From contig NZ_JAIUHG010000021.1 in assembly GCF_020164955.1 (NCBI RefSeq), forward strand, positions 1 through 64,000: DNA of 64,000 bases. The letters run 5' to 3'. The notes beneath the pieces were generated by a model. The model saw nothing but the letters and a program-made list of their open reading frames with translations. It did not search any database and had not been told where the DNA came from. This document shows, in pieces, positions 15,452 to 24,375 of the stretch. Each line of letters starts with the position of its first letter. Within the stretch, counting starts at the first letter, position 1. This DNA comes from Mesorhizobium sp. CA8. Its GTDB lineage: Bacteria > Pseudomonadota > Alphaproteobacteria > Rhizobiales > Rhizobiaceae. A program made the position numbers and the translations under genes.

Positions 15452-17424
15452 CAGAGCATCATCCAGGTGACGAGAGCGGCCACGCCTATCAGCATGGCGA
15501 AGGCATAGTGGTAGAGATAGCCGGTCTGCAGCTTGACGACGCGGTTGGTGACGTCGACGACGCGCGCCGAGATGCCGTCGGGGCCAAGACCGTCGATGAC
15601 GGCACCGTCACCGGTCTTCCATAGGAACCTGCCGAGGCGTTTGGCCGGCCGCACGAAGAGGAAGTCGTAGAGCTCGTCGAAATACCACTTGTTGAGCAGG
15701 AAAGCATAAAGCAGCCGATGGTTGGCGGCGACGCTTCGGGGAAGTTCCGGCGAACGAATATAGAATTTCCAGGCCACCGCGAGGCCGATAAGCATGGCGA
15801 CGAAGGGCGCCAGTTCCACCCAGAGCGGCAGCTCGTGGATCTCGTGCAGGATGTGATTGTCCGGCAGCATGAACAGCGACGCCTTCCAGAATTCGGCATA
15901 GCCCTCGCCGATGAAGGCACCGTGGAAGAGAACGCCCGCAAACAGCGCGCCGGCGGCCAGCACATAGAGCGGCACCAGCATCACCGGCGGCGATTCATGG
16001 ACATGGTGCATGACCTCGTGGCTGGCGCGCGGCTCGCCGTGGAAGGTCATGAAGATCAGCCGCCAGGAATAGAAGCTGGTGAAGCAGGCGGCGACAACCA
16101 GCAGGATAAAGGCGAAGCCGGCGACCGCATTGTGGCTGGCGAAGGAGGTCGCGATGATGGCGTCCTTGGAGAAGAAGCCGGCGGTGCCGATCACCGTTGC
16201 CGGAATGCCGACGCCGGTCAGCGCCAGCGTGCCGACGATCATCATCCAATAGGTTGCCGGGATGAGCCTGCGCAGGCCACCCATCTTGCGCATGTCCTGC
16301 TCGTCGGACACGGCGTGGATGACCGAGCCGGAGCCGAGGAACAGCAGCGCCTTGAAGAAGGCATGCGTGAACAAATGGAAGATCGCCGCGCCATAAGCGC
16401 CGACGCCAAGCGCCACGAACATGTAGCCGAGCTGCGAGCAGGTCGAATAGGCAATGACGCGCTTGATGTCGTTCTGGACGAGGCCGACGGTCGCCGCGAA
16501 GAAGGCGGTGAAGGCGCCGATGAAGGTGACGACGGTCAGCGCCGTATGCGAAAGCTCGAACAGCGGCGACAGCCTCGCCAGCATGAAGACGCCGGCGGTC
16601 ACCATAGTCGCCGCGTGGATGAGCGCGGAGACCGGTGTCGGGCCTTCCATGGCGTCGGGCAGCCAGGTGTGCAGCGGCACCTGCGCCGACTTGCCCATGG
16701 CGCCCATGAAGAGCAGCAGGCAGACCACCGTCAACGCCGTCTGCTTATCGAGCGCATGGCCAAGGAAGGTAAGCACGGCAGCACCCGCCGGCGCGCCTTC
16801 TGCGGGCACGAACGAGGCCGCATTGGCAAAGACGGTGCTCAGATTGACCGAGCCGAACAGCACGAACACGCCGAAGATGCCGAGCGCGAAGCCGAAGTCG
16901 CCGACACGGTTGACGACGAAAGCCTTGATCGCCGCGGCATTGGCCGACGGCTTCTTGTACCAGAAGCCGATCAGCAGATAGGAAGCGAGACCGACGCCTT
17001 CCCAGCCGAAGAACATCTGGATGAGGTTGTCGGCCGTCACCAGCATCAGCATGGCGAATGTGAAAAGCGACAGATAGGCGAAGAAGCGCGGCCGGTTCGG
17101 ATCGTGGTGCATGTAGCCAATCGAATAGATGTGGACCAGCGCCGACACGGTATTGACGACGATCAGCATCACCACCGTCAGCGTGTCGATCCTGAGCGCC
17201 CAGGACGCGTCGATGCCGCCCGACTGGATCCAGCGCAGCACCGGCACGGTGAACACCTCGCCATGGCCGAAGCCGACGGTGAAGAAGGCAACCCACGACA
17301 GCACGGCCGCGATCACCAGGAAGCCGGAGGTGATGTATTCGGAAGCCTTGGCGCCGAGCGAATTGCCGAACAGACCGACGATCAGGAAGCCAAACAGCGG
17401 AAGGAAGACGATAGCCTGATACAT
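15451..17424 (-). CDS. nuoL: NADH-quinone oxidoreductase subunit L
   Basis: The largest antiporter-like membrane subunit of complex I, with the long lateral helix at its C-terminal end. Of 657 residues, characteristic blocks are FFGWEGVGLASYLLIGFWY (near residue 137), PLHTWLPDAMEGPTPVSALIHAATMV (lysine/histidine proton path, near 245) and IAYSTCSQLGYMFVALG (near 322). I chose ATG 17424 (MYQAIVFLPL), 11 nt after the nuoK stop; the frame extends 5 codons to a TTG overlapping nuoK. Confidence 0.96.
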   Translation of the reverse strand: MYQAIVFLPLFGFLIVGLFGNSLGAKASEYITSGFLVIAAVLSWVAFFTVGFGHGEVFTVPVLRWIQSGGIDASWALRIDTLTVVMLIVVNTVSALVHIYSIGYMHHDPNRPRFFAYLSLFTFAMLMLVTADNLIQMFFGWEGVGLASYLLIGFWYKKPSANAAAIKAFVVNRVGDFGFALGIFGVFVLFGSVNLSTVFANAASFVPAEGAPAGAAVLTFLGHALDKQTALTVVCLLLFMGAMGKSAQVPLHTWLPDAMEGPTPVSALIHAATMVTAGVFMLARLSPLFELSHTALTVVTFIGAFTAFFAATVGLVQNDIKRVIAYSTCSQLGYMFVALGVGAYGAAIFHLFTHAFFKALLFLGSGSVIHAVSDEQDMRKMGGLRRLIPATYWMMIVGTLALTGVGIPATVIGTAGFFSKDAIIATSFASHNAVAGFAFILLVVAACFTSFYSWRLIFMTFHGEPRASHEVMHHVHESPPVMLVPLYVLAAGALFAGVLFHGAFIGEGYAEFWKASLFMLPDNHILHEIHELPLWVELAPFVAMLIGLAVAWKFYIRSPELPRSVAANHRLLYAFLLNKWYFDELYDFLFVRPAKRLGRFLWKTGDGAVIDGLGPDGISARVVDVTNRVVKLQTGYLYHYAFAMLIGVAALVTWMML

Positions 17425-17435
17425 GATGGTTCCCG

Positions 17436-17744
17436 TCAACCCTTCATCGCGCTCACGTCTTCGACCGCGATCGAGCCGCGGTTGCGGAAGAAGACGACAA
17501 GAATGGCAAGACCGATCGCGGCTTCAGCGGCCGCGACCGTCAGCACGAACAGGGCGAAGACCTGTCCGACGAGGTCATGCAGCGCCGCCGAGAACGCGAC
17601 GAAATTGATGTTGACCGCAAGCAGGATGAGCTCGACCGACATCAGGATGACGATGATGTTGCGGCGGTTCAGGAAGATGCCGAACACGCCGAGCGTGAAC
17701 AGGATCGCCGATACGGTCAGGTAATGTGAAATGCCGACGACCAT
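17436..17744 (-). CDS. nuoK: NADH-quinone oxidoreductase subunit K
   Basis: Small complex I membrane subunit (102 aa, three spans) next to the quinone channel. The NRRNIIVILMSVELILLAVNI segment contains the conserved glutamate of helix 2, and the second conserved glutamate is in AEAAIGLAILV. It starts 1 nt after the nuoJ stop codon, and nuoL follows closely. Confidence 0.96.
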   Translation of the reverse strand: MVVGISHYLTVSAILFTLGVFGIFLNRRNIIVILMSVELILLAVNINFVAFSAALHDLVGQVFALFVLTVAAAEAAIGLAILVVFFRNRGSIAVEDVSAMKG

Positions 17745-17745
17745 C

Positions 17746-18366
17746 TCAGATGCCCTCGCCCGATTTGACTTTGCGGATTTCCATGCCCGTCGCCGGCGTG
17801 CGGGCGACCTGCGCGGCGATCGACTGCCGCTTGACGCCTTCCTTATGGCGCAGCGTCAAGACGATGGCGCCGATCATGGCGACCAGCAGCACAAGGCCGG
17901 AAATCTGGAAATAATAGAGGTAGTCCGTGTAGAGGATGTCGCCGAGCGCCGCCGTGTTGGAGCGCGTGGCGAGATCCGGCGTCGCCTTGGCGACCGTCGA
18001 GGCGAGCTGTGGTGCGAATGTGTAGCCGCCGAGCACGACGATCAGCTCGGCCGCCAGGATCAGCCCGACCAGCGCGCCGATCGGCGCGTATTGCAGCGCG
18101 CCCTCTTTCATCTCGGCGAAGTCGACGTCGAGCATCATGACGACGAACAGGAACAGCACCATAACCGCGCCGACATAGACGACCAGCAGGATCATCGCCA
18201 GGAACTCGGCGCCGGTCAGCATGAACAGCCCTGCGGCGTTGAAGAAGGTGAGGATCAGGAAGAGCACCGAATGCACGGGGTTGCGCGACGAAATGACCAT
18301 GAAGGCCGACGCCACGGCGATAAAGGCGAAGAGGTAGAAAAAGGCCGCCTCTAGTCCACTCAGCAT
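17746..18366 (-). CDS. nuoJ: NADH-quinone oxidoreductase subunit J
   Basis: Complex I membrane subunit (206 aa, five spans) that lies between the quinone site and the antiporter chain. SSRNPVHSVLFLILTFFNAAGLFMLTGAEFLA (about residues 26-58) and the following VYVGAVMVLFLFVVMMLD (pi-bulge helix 3) are family signatures. ATG 18366 (MLSGLEAAFFYL) is preferred; the frame runs upstream to 18444, but that part lacks similarity to the family. It is separated from nuoI by 240 nt holding two large palindromes. Confidence 0.95.
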   Translation of the reverse strand: MLSGLEAAFFYLFAFIAVASAFMVISSRNPVHSVLFLILTFFNAAGLFMLTGAEFLAMILLVVYVGAVMVLFLFVVMMLDVDFAEMKEGALQYAPIGALVGLILAAELIVVLGGYTFAPQLASTVAKATPDLATRSNTAALGDILYTDYLYYFQISGLVLLVAMIGAIVLTLRHKEGVKRQSIAAQVARTPATGMEIRKVKSGEGI

Positions 18367-18460
18367 GGGTTCCCCCGGGGTTCCTGTCCGGACATTGGGC
18401 CCTGAGCCCCTTGTCCGATATTCGCCGCCGCCTCCGGCTGGCAAAGTTGCGTGTTCCTAG

Positions 18461-18570
18461 CGCATGTTCCGATCGGGTTGAAAGACCCGATCGGAAGAAA
18501 CATGCGCCACTTTTTTCATTCCGGAGGATGATCTTGTCCGAAAAGTCTGCAACTTTTCGGGATCATCCTC
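18461..18570. repeat. Two RIME-like palindromes between nuoI and nuoJ
   Basis: Palindrome 1 spans 18461-18506: arms CGCATGTTCCGATCGGGT and ACCCGATCGGAA...ACATGCG around TGAAAG, with a GAA bulge. Palindrome 2 spans 18524-18570: GAGGATGATC...CCGAAAAGT pairs with ACTTTTCGG-GATCATCCTC around CTGCA. The second has the layout of a very common rhizobial intergenic mosaic element. Both lie inside the nuo transcription unit. Confidence 0.75.
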
Positions 18571-18606
18571 TGGACGAAGCCCCTCGCCTCGTCCATGTGT
18601 CAAATG

Positions 18607-19098
18607 TCAGCGATAGGGCGCATCCAGCGCGATGTTGCGCGCCAACTCACGCTCCCAGCGATCGCCGTTCGCGAGCAGCTTTTCCTTATTGTAGTAAAGC
18701 TCCTCGCGCGTCTCGGTCGCGAATTCGAAATTCGGCCCTTCGACGATGGCGTCGACCGGGCAGGCTTCCTGGCAGAAGCCGCAATAGATGCACTTCACCA
18801 TGTCAATGTCGTAGCGCACGGTGCGGCGGGTGCCGTCATTGCGACGCGGGCCAGCCTCGATGGTAATCGCCTGCGCCGGGCAGATCGCCTCGCAGAGCTT
18901 GCAGGCGATGCAGCGTTCCTCGCCGTTCGGATAGCGGCGCAGCGCATGCTCGCCGCGGAAACGCGGGCTGATCGGCCCCTTCTCATGCGGATAGTTGATC
19001 GTTTCCTTCGGCGCGAAGAATTGGCGCATCGACAGGAAGAAGGCGCTGACGAAATCCTTCAGCAGCAGCGATTTTGCGGCCTGGGCCAGAGCGGACAT
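18607..19098 (-). CDS. nuoI: NADH-quinone oxidoreductase subunit I
   Basis: Peripheral-arm subunit (163 aa) carrying the two 4Fe-4S clusters N6a and N6b that pass electrons to N2. Both ferredoxin motifs are complete: CIACKLCEAICP near residue 60 and CIYCGFCQEACP near 99. ATG 19098 (MSALAQAAKSL) overlaps the nuoH stop by 1 nt; the longer frame to 19356 is only an extension across nuoH. Confidence 0.96.
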   Translation of the reverse strand: MSALAQAAKSLLLKDFVSAFFLSMRQFFAPKETINYPHEKGPISPRFRGEHALRRYPNGEERCIACKLCEAICPAQAITIEAGPRRNDGTRRTVRYDIDMVKCIYCGFCQEACPVDAIVEGPNFEFATETREELYYNKEKLLANGDRWERELARNIALDAPYR

Positions 19099-20141
19099 CA
19101 CGCAAACCCCGTGATCTTGAGGAAGGCCGCGGTGGCCACGACCATGAACAGCGAGATCGGCAGGAACACCTTCCAGCCCAGCCGCATCAGCTGGTCGTAG
19201 CGGTAGCGCGGCACAAAAGCCTTCACCATCGAGAACATGAAGAACATCAGGCAGATCTTCAGCACGAACCAGATCACGTGCGGCACCAAGGTGAAGGGCG
19301 CGAAGTTGAACGGCGGCAGCCAGCCGCCGAGGAACAGGATGGTCGCCAGCGCGCACATCAAGACGACGGCGACATACTCGCCGAGGAAGAAGAGCAGGAA
19401 CGGCGTCGACGAATATTCGACCATGTGGCCGGCGACGAGTTCCGATTCCGCTTCCACCAGGTCGAAGGGCGGACGGTTCGTCTCGGCAAGCGCGGAAATG
19501 AAGAACACCACGAACATCGGCAACAGCGACAGCCAGTGCCAGTCGAGGAAGGTGTTGGGCAGGCCAAGCCGCGTGCCGAGACCGTCCTGCTGCGACATGA
19601 CGATGTCGGAGAGGTTGAGCGAGCCGACGGTGAGCAGCACGGTGACGATGACGAAGCCGATCGAGACTTCGTAGGACACCATCTGCGCCGCCGAGCGCAG
19701 CGCGCCGAGGAACGGGTATTTCGAGTTCGACGCCCAGCCGCCCATGATCACGCCATAGACCTCGAGCGAGGAGATGGCGAAGACATAGAGGATGCCGACA
19801 TTGATGTTGGCGATCGCCCAGCCCTCATTGACCGGAATGACCGCCCAGGCCGAAATCGCCAGCACCGCCGACACCAGCGGCGCCAGAAGGAACACGCCCT
19901 TGTTGGCGCCCGACGGGATCACCGGCTCCTTGAAGACGAATTTCAAAAGGTCGGCAAAGGCCTGCAGCGTTCCCCACGGACCGACGACGTTCGGCCCGCG
20001 CCGCAATTGCACCGCCGCCCAGATCTTGCGGTCGGCATAGAGCAGGTAGGCGACGCCGATCAGCAGCACGACGATCAGCACGACCGACTTCAGAAGGATC
20101 AGCAGCGCCGGCAGCACATAGATTGAGAGGAAGGTGTCCAT
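19098..20141 (-). CDS. nuoH: NADH-quinone oxidoreductase subunit H
   Basis: Membrane subunit (347 aa, eight spans) that forms part of the quinone-binding chamber. Diagnostic segments are ADRKIWAAVQLRRGPNVVGP (near residue 32-51), LGALRSAAQMVSYE (near 140) and ETNRPPFDLVEAESELVAG (near 215), the charged loop facing the quinone cavity. I chose ATG 20141 (MDTFLSIYVLP), 2 nt after the nuoG stop, over the upstream extension. Confidence 0.96.
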   Translation of the reverse strand: MDTFLSIYVLPALLILLKSVVLIVVLLIGVAYLLYADRKIWAAVQLRRGPNVVGPWGTLQAFADLLKFVFKEPVIPSGANKGVFLLAPLVSAVLAISAWAVIPVNEGWAIANINVGILYVFAISSLEVYGVIMGGWASNSKYPFLGALRSAAQMVSYEVSIGFVIVTVLLTVGSLNLSDIVMSQQDGLGTRLGLPNTFLDWHWLSLLPMFVVFFISALAETNRPPFDLVEAESELVAGHMVEYSSTPFLLFFLGEYVAVVLMCALATILFLGGWLPPFNFAPFTLVPHVIWFVLKICLMFFMFSMVKAFVPRYRYDQLMRLGWKVFLPISLFMVVATAAFLKITGFA

Positions 20142-20143
20142 GC

Positions 20144-22225
20144 TTATTCCGCCGCCTGCTTGAAGCCGCTCTTGGCCAGCGCCGAGCATTCGGCCATCAC
20201 GGCCGACGCCCGCGCGATCGGGTTGGTGAGATAGAAGTCCTTCACCGGCGAGGTGAAGGTGCCCTTGTTAAGCCGGCCGCCAAGCTTCGCCACCTTGGCG
20301 ATGTCTTCGCCGCTGCCGGCCTGCACCTGGTCGATGCGGGCGAGATGCGGGAATTCGCCATAGAGCTTGGCGCGCAGCTGCGCCAGCGAATCGAAGGGCA
20401 GCTTCTTCCCGAGCACATCCGAAAGTGCCCGCAGGATCGCCCAGTCCTCGCGCGCCTCGCCGGGGGCGAAGCCGGCGCGATTGGTCTGCTGCACGCGGCC
20501 TTCCGTGTTGACATAGGTGCCCGACTTCTCGGTGTAGGCCGCGGCCGGCAGGATGACATTGGCGCGGTGCGCGCCGGCATCGCCATGCGTGCCGATATAG
20601 ACGACGAAGGCGCCGCCGGTCTTGGCCATGTCGATCTCGTCGGCGCCGAGCAGAAAGAGCACATCGGTGTCGCCCAGCATGCCGGCGACGTCCTTGCCGC
20701 CCTCACCCGGCACGAAGCCGACATCGAGGCCGCCAACTCTTGCCGCGGCGTTGTGCAGCACCGCAAAGCCGTTCCATTCGGCCGTGATCGCGTTGACGGC
20801 AGCCGCGAGCTTCGCCGCCAGACCGAGCACGGCCGCGCCATCGGAGCGCGCCAGCGCGCCCTGGCCGACGATGATCAGCGGATGCGTGGCCTTGCTCAGC
20901 ACCTCGAAGAACTTGCCGTTGCCGTCGGCAATGTCCTTCAGCGATTCCGGGCCGGCGCCGATGAGCTCATAGTCGTAGCGAGTGTCGCCGATCTCGCCGA
21001 TGACGCCGACCGGCAGATTGCCGACGCGCCAGCGCTTGCGGATGCGGGCGTTGAGCACCGAGGCCTCGAAGCGCGGATTGGCGCCGATGATCAGCACCGC
21101 ATCGGCCTGCTCGATGCCTTCGATGGTCGGGTTGAAGATGTAGCTGGCGCGGCCGAGCGACGGATCGAGCGCAGCGCCATCCTGGCGGCAGTCGATGTTC
21201 TTGGAGCCGAGCGCGGCCATCAGCAGCTTGAGCGCGTAGATTTCCTCGACCGCGGCGAGATCGCCAGCGATCGCGCCGATCCGCTCGGGCGCGGTCTTTG
21301 CCACCTCGTCCTTGATCGCGGCGAAGGCTTCCGCCCAGCTTGCCGAAACGAGCCTGCCGTTCTTGCGCACATAGGGGCGGTCGAGGCGCTGCGTACGCAG
21401 GCCATCCCAGATGAAGCGGGTTTTGTCGGAGATCCACTCCTCGTTCACCGCCTCGTTGACGCGCGGCAGGATGCGCATCACTTCGCGGCCTCTGGAGTCG
21501 ACGCGGATCGCCGAGCCGACGGCATCCATGACGTCGATCGATTCCGTCTTCGTCAGCTCCCATGGCCGTGCCTGGAAGGCGAACGGCTTGGAGGTCAGCG
21601 CGCCGACCGGGCACAGATCGATGACATTGCCCTGCAGCTCCGACGTCATTGCCTGTTCGAGATAGGTGGTGATCTCGGCATCCTCGCCGCGGCCGATCAG
21701 GCCGAGCTCGGAAATACCGGCAACCTCGGTGGTGAAGCGGACGCAGCGCGTGCAATGGATGCAGCGGTTCATCACCGTCTTGACCAGCGGGCCGATATAC
21801 TTGTCTTCGACCGCGCGCTTGTTCTCGTGATAGCGCGAGGAATCGACGCCGAAGGCCATCGCCTGGTCCTGCAGGTCGCATTCGCCGCCCTGATCGCAGA
21901 TCGGGCAATCGAGCGGATGGTTGATCAGCAGGAATTCCATCACGCCTTCGCGGGCCTTCTTGACCATCGGCGTGTTGGTGAAGATTTCCGGCGGCTCGCC
22001 ATTCGGGCCCGGACGCAGGTCGCGTACGCCCATGGCGCAGGAGGCCTGCGGTTTCGGCGGACCGCCCTTCACCTCGATCAGGCACATGCGGCAATTGCCG
22101 GCGATGGACAGCCGCTCATGGAAGCAGAAGCGCGGCACTTCCGCGCCGGCGTCCTCGGCCGCCTGCAGCAGCGTGTAATGGTCGGGTACCGTGATCTCTT
22201 TCCCGTCGACCTTCAGCTTTGCCAT
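20144..22225 (-). CDS. nuoG: NADH-quinone oxidoreductase subunit G
   Basis: Largest peripheral subunit of complex I (693 aa). The N-terminal 2Fe-2S domain ends in GNCRMCLIEVKGGP; then come CPICDQGGECDLQD (HxxxCxxC-type 4Fe-4S region, near residue 112) and NRCIHCTRCVRF (near 150). The rest is a molybdopterin-oxidoreductase-like domain that has lost its cofactor. ATG 22225 (MAKLKVDGKEITVP) matches the family start. 74 nt separate it from the upstream helix-hairpin-helix gene. Confidence 0.96.
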   Translation of the reverse strand: MAKLKVDGKEITVPDHYTLLQAAEDAGAEVPRFCFHERLSIAGNCRMCLIEVKGGPPKPQASCAMGVRDLRPGPNGEPPEIFTNTPMVKKAREGVMEFLLINHPLDCPICDQGGECDLQDQAMAFGVDSSRYHENKRAVEDKYIGPLVKTVMNRCIHCTRCVRFTTEVAGISELGLIGRGEDAEITTYLEQAMTSELQGNVIDLCPVGALTSKPFAFQARPWELTKTESIDVMDAVGSAIRVDSRGREVMRILPRVNEAVNEEWISDKTRFIWDGLRTQRLDRPYVRKNGRLVSASWAEAFAAIKDEVAKTAPERIGAIAGDLAAVEEIYALKLLMAALGSKNIDCRQDGAALDPSLGRASYIFNPTIEGIEQADAVLIIGANPRFEASVLNARIRKRWRVGNLPVGVIGEIGDTRYDYELIGAGPESLKDIADGNGKFFEVLSKATHPLIIVGQGALARSDGAAVLGLAAKLAAAVNAITAEWNGFAVLHNAAARVGGLDVGFVPGEGGKDVAGMLGDTDVLFLLGADEIDMAKTGGAFVVYIGTHGDAGAHRANVILPAAAYTEKSGTYVNTEGRVQQTNRAGFAPGEAREDWAILRALSDVLGKKLPFDSLAQLRAKLYGEFPHLARIDQVQAGSGEDIAKVAKLGGRLNKGTFTSPVKDFYLTNPIARASAVMAECSALAKSGFKQAAE

Positions 22226-22299
22226 TCGCCTCAAACCTCTGCGGATGTCCCGCAATCTATCCTTCCGGGCGCGAACTGAGCCGCGCCCGGCATCTCAAT

Positions 22300-22983
22300 T
22301 CACTTCTTCGCGGCGAGCGCCGCGGCCTGAGCAGTCCAATCGTCGCGGCCGATGCGGCCGGCGAGCGACAGGTAGTCTTCCACCCAGGCGATCTCTTCCG
22401 ACGTCCAGGCAGCGATCTGGTCATAGGTCCAGATGCCGAGACCGTTAAGCACCTTCTCCAGCTTCGGTCCGATACCCGAGATCGCCTTCAGGTCCGACGG
22501 CTTAACCGGCTTGTCGATTGCCTTCGGCTGCCTGAAATCTTCGGGCATCAGCCCGGTCGCGGCCGGCTGGGCGACAAGACCTGTCCCGGTCGCGTCGAGC
22601 GCCTTCTCGGTCGCGTTCGCCGCTATATCGGTCACGTCCCTGGCGAAGGTCTGCGCCCTGGCGATCAGCGTATCGGTCGCCTTGCGCGCCTTGGAAGCGT
22701 TGGCGGCCGCTTCGTTCTGCGCCTCGAGATCGTCGAGGAAAGGCTGGAACATGCGCTGCGAGGCTTCCAGCGCGCCGGTGAACGCGCCCATCCACATGCC
22801 GACGGCGTGGTTGGCAAGACCGATGCTGAGCGCCGACATCGCGGCGGCGCCGGCGACCGGATGCGCCAGAAGGTTGACGGCGCTGGCCATCTCCTTCGGC
22901 ATCATCTTGGTCAGGTCCTGGTTCATTTTCTCGAGTTGGTCCAAATCAGGCATGAACGGGTAAGGTATCGAATACAGCGCCAT
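22300..22983 (-). CDS. Helix-hairpin-helix protein encoded between nuoF and nuoG
   Basis: A 227-residue protein of unknown function embedded in the nuo operon. Residues 1-40 are MALYSIPYPFMPDLDQLEKMN-like and helical; about 40-75 is an apolar, small-residue-rich segment (AVNLLAHPVAGAAAMSALSIGL); about 80-130 is predicted coiled helix. The C-terminal ~63 residues (from 165) form a helix-hairpin-helix module with SGIGPKLEKVLNGLGIWTYDQI. The same module ends NuoE in this operon; 33 of 63 aligned positions are identical by my count. Annotated relatives are called 'NADH:ubiquinone oxidoreductase-associated' proteins. A role as accessory or assembly factor of complex I is an inference from position. 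Confidence 0.75.
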   Translation of the reverse strand: MALYSIPYPFMPDLDQLEKMNQDLTKMMPKEMASAVNLLAHPVAGAAAMSALSIGLANHAVGMWMGAFTGALEASQRMFQPFLDDLEAQNEAAANASKARKATDTLIARAQTFARDVTDIAANATEKALDATGTGLVAQPAATGLMPEDFRQPKAIDKPVKPSDLKAISGIGPKLEKVLNGLGIWTYDQIAAWTSEEIAWVEDYLSLAGRIGRDDWTAQAAALAAKK

Positions 22984-23060
22984 AGAGATCTCCTGGTCGT
23001 TTCTTCGTATGCCCCGCCCCTGCTTTTTAGTCTTCGGGCCAAGCCCGTATTTCGAAATTC

Positions 23061-24365
23061 TTATTCCGCCGCCACCATCACCGGCTCGACCCGGTGCGCG
23101 TTGCGCGAAAACTCGTCGATGCGACGTTCCACCTCGCCGCGGAAATGCCGCATCAGGCCTTGGATCGGCCAGGCCGCCGCGTCGCCCAGAGCGCAGATCG
23201 TGTGACCCTCGACCTGCTTGGTGACGTCGAGCAGCATGTCGATCTCGCGCTTCTGCGCCTCACCGCGCACCAGCCGCTCCATCACCCGCCACATCCAGCC
23301 GGTGCCTTCGCGGCACGGCGTGCACTGGCCGCAGCTCTCATGCTTGTAGAAGTAGGACAGCCTGGCGATGGCCTTCACTATATCCGTCGACTTGTCCATG
23401 ACGATGACGGCGGCCGTGCCGAGGCCGGATTTCAGGTCGCGCAGCGCGTCGAAATCCATCGGCGCATCGATGATCTGCTCGGCCGGCACCAGCGGCACCG
23501 AAGCGCCGCCCGGAATGACCGCGAGCAGATTGTCCCAGCCGCCGCGAATGCCGCCGCAATGCGTCTCGATCAGCTCGCGGAACGGGATCGACATCGCTTC
23601 TTCGAAAGTGCACGGATTGTTGACGTGGCCGGACACGCAGAACAGCTTGGTGCCGGCATTGTTCGGGCGGCCGAAGGACGAGAACCAGGCGGCGCCCCGG
23701 CGCAGGATGGTCGGCGCCACCGCGATCGATTCGACGTTGTTGACGGTGGTCGGGCAGCCATAGAGGCCGACATTGGCCGGGAATGGCGGCTTCAGCCGCG
23801 GCTGGCCCTTCTTGCCTTCGAGGCTTTCGAGCAGCGCAGTCTCCTCGCCGCAGATATAGGCGCCGGCGCCATGATGCATGTAGATGTCGAAATCGTAGCC
23901 GGACGTGTTGTTCTTGCCGATCAGCTTGGCTGCATAAGCCTCGTCGATGGCGCGCTGCAGCGCCTCGCGCTCGCGGATGAACTCGCCGCGCACATAGATG
24001 TAGGCGGCGATCGCGCCCATGGCGAAGCCGGCGACCAGCGCGCCTTCGACCAGCGTGTGCGGATCGTTGCGCAGGATATCGCGGTCCTTGCAGGTGCCGG
24101 GCTCGGATTCGTCGGCATTGATGACCAGATAGCTCGGGCGCCCGTCGCTCTGCTTCGGCATGAACGACCATTTCAATCCGGTCGGGAAGCCGGCGCCGCC
24201 GCGCCCGCGCAGGCCCGACGCCTTCATCTCGTTGACGATCCAGTCGCGGCCCTTGGCGATGAGGCCCGGCGTATCGTCCCAAATGCCGCGCGACTGCGCG
24301 CCGGCCAACGACTTGTCGAAGAGGCCGTAGATGTTGGTGAAGATGCGGTCTTTGTCCTGAAGCAT
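23061..24365 (-). CDS. nuoF: NADH-quinone oxidoreductase subunit F
   Basis: The NADH-oxidising, FMN-binding subunit of complex I (434 aa). GLRGRGGAGFPTGLKWSF (near residue 53) is the NADH/FMN loop, YICGEETALLESLEG (near 175) the second flavin contact, and ESCGQCTPCREGTGW (near 346) with CALGDAAAWP (near 394) ligates 4Fe-4S cluster N3. The start ATG 24365 lies 10 nt after the nuoE stop. Confidence 0.97.
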   Translation of the reverse strand: MLQDKDRIFTNIYGLFDKSLAGAQSRGIWDDTPGLIAKGRDWIVNEMKASGLRGRGGAGFPTGLKWSFMPKQSDGRPSYLVINADESEPGTCKDRDILRNDPHTLVEGALVAGFAMGAIAAYIYVRGEFIREREALQRAIDEAYAAKLIGKNNTSGYDFDIYMHHGAGAYICGEETALLESLEGKKGQPRLKPPFPANVGLYGCPTTVNNVESIAVAPTILRRGAAWFSSFGRPNNAGTKLFCVSGHVNNPCTFEEAMSIPFRELIETHCGGIRGGWDNLLAVIPGGASVPLVPAEQIIDAPMDFDALRDLKSGLGTAAVIVMDKSTDIVKAIARLSYFYKHESCGQCTPCREGTGWMWRVMERLVRGEAQKREIDMLLDVTKQVEGHTICALGDAAAWPIQGLMRHFRGEVERRIDEFSRNAHRVEPVMVAAE

Positions 24366-24375
24366 TTATCGTCCC

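Noticed and set aside
15718..17724. 668-codon open frame antisense to nuoL/nuoK
   Set aside because: The product is Arg/Gln/His/Asp-rich with no hydrophobic core, typical of antisense translation of a membrane protein gene.
20123..22279. 718-codon open frame antisense to nuoG
   Set aside because: It covers nuoG exactly and lacks recognisable motifs; nuoG is certain from its cluster cysteines.
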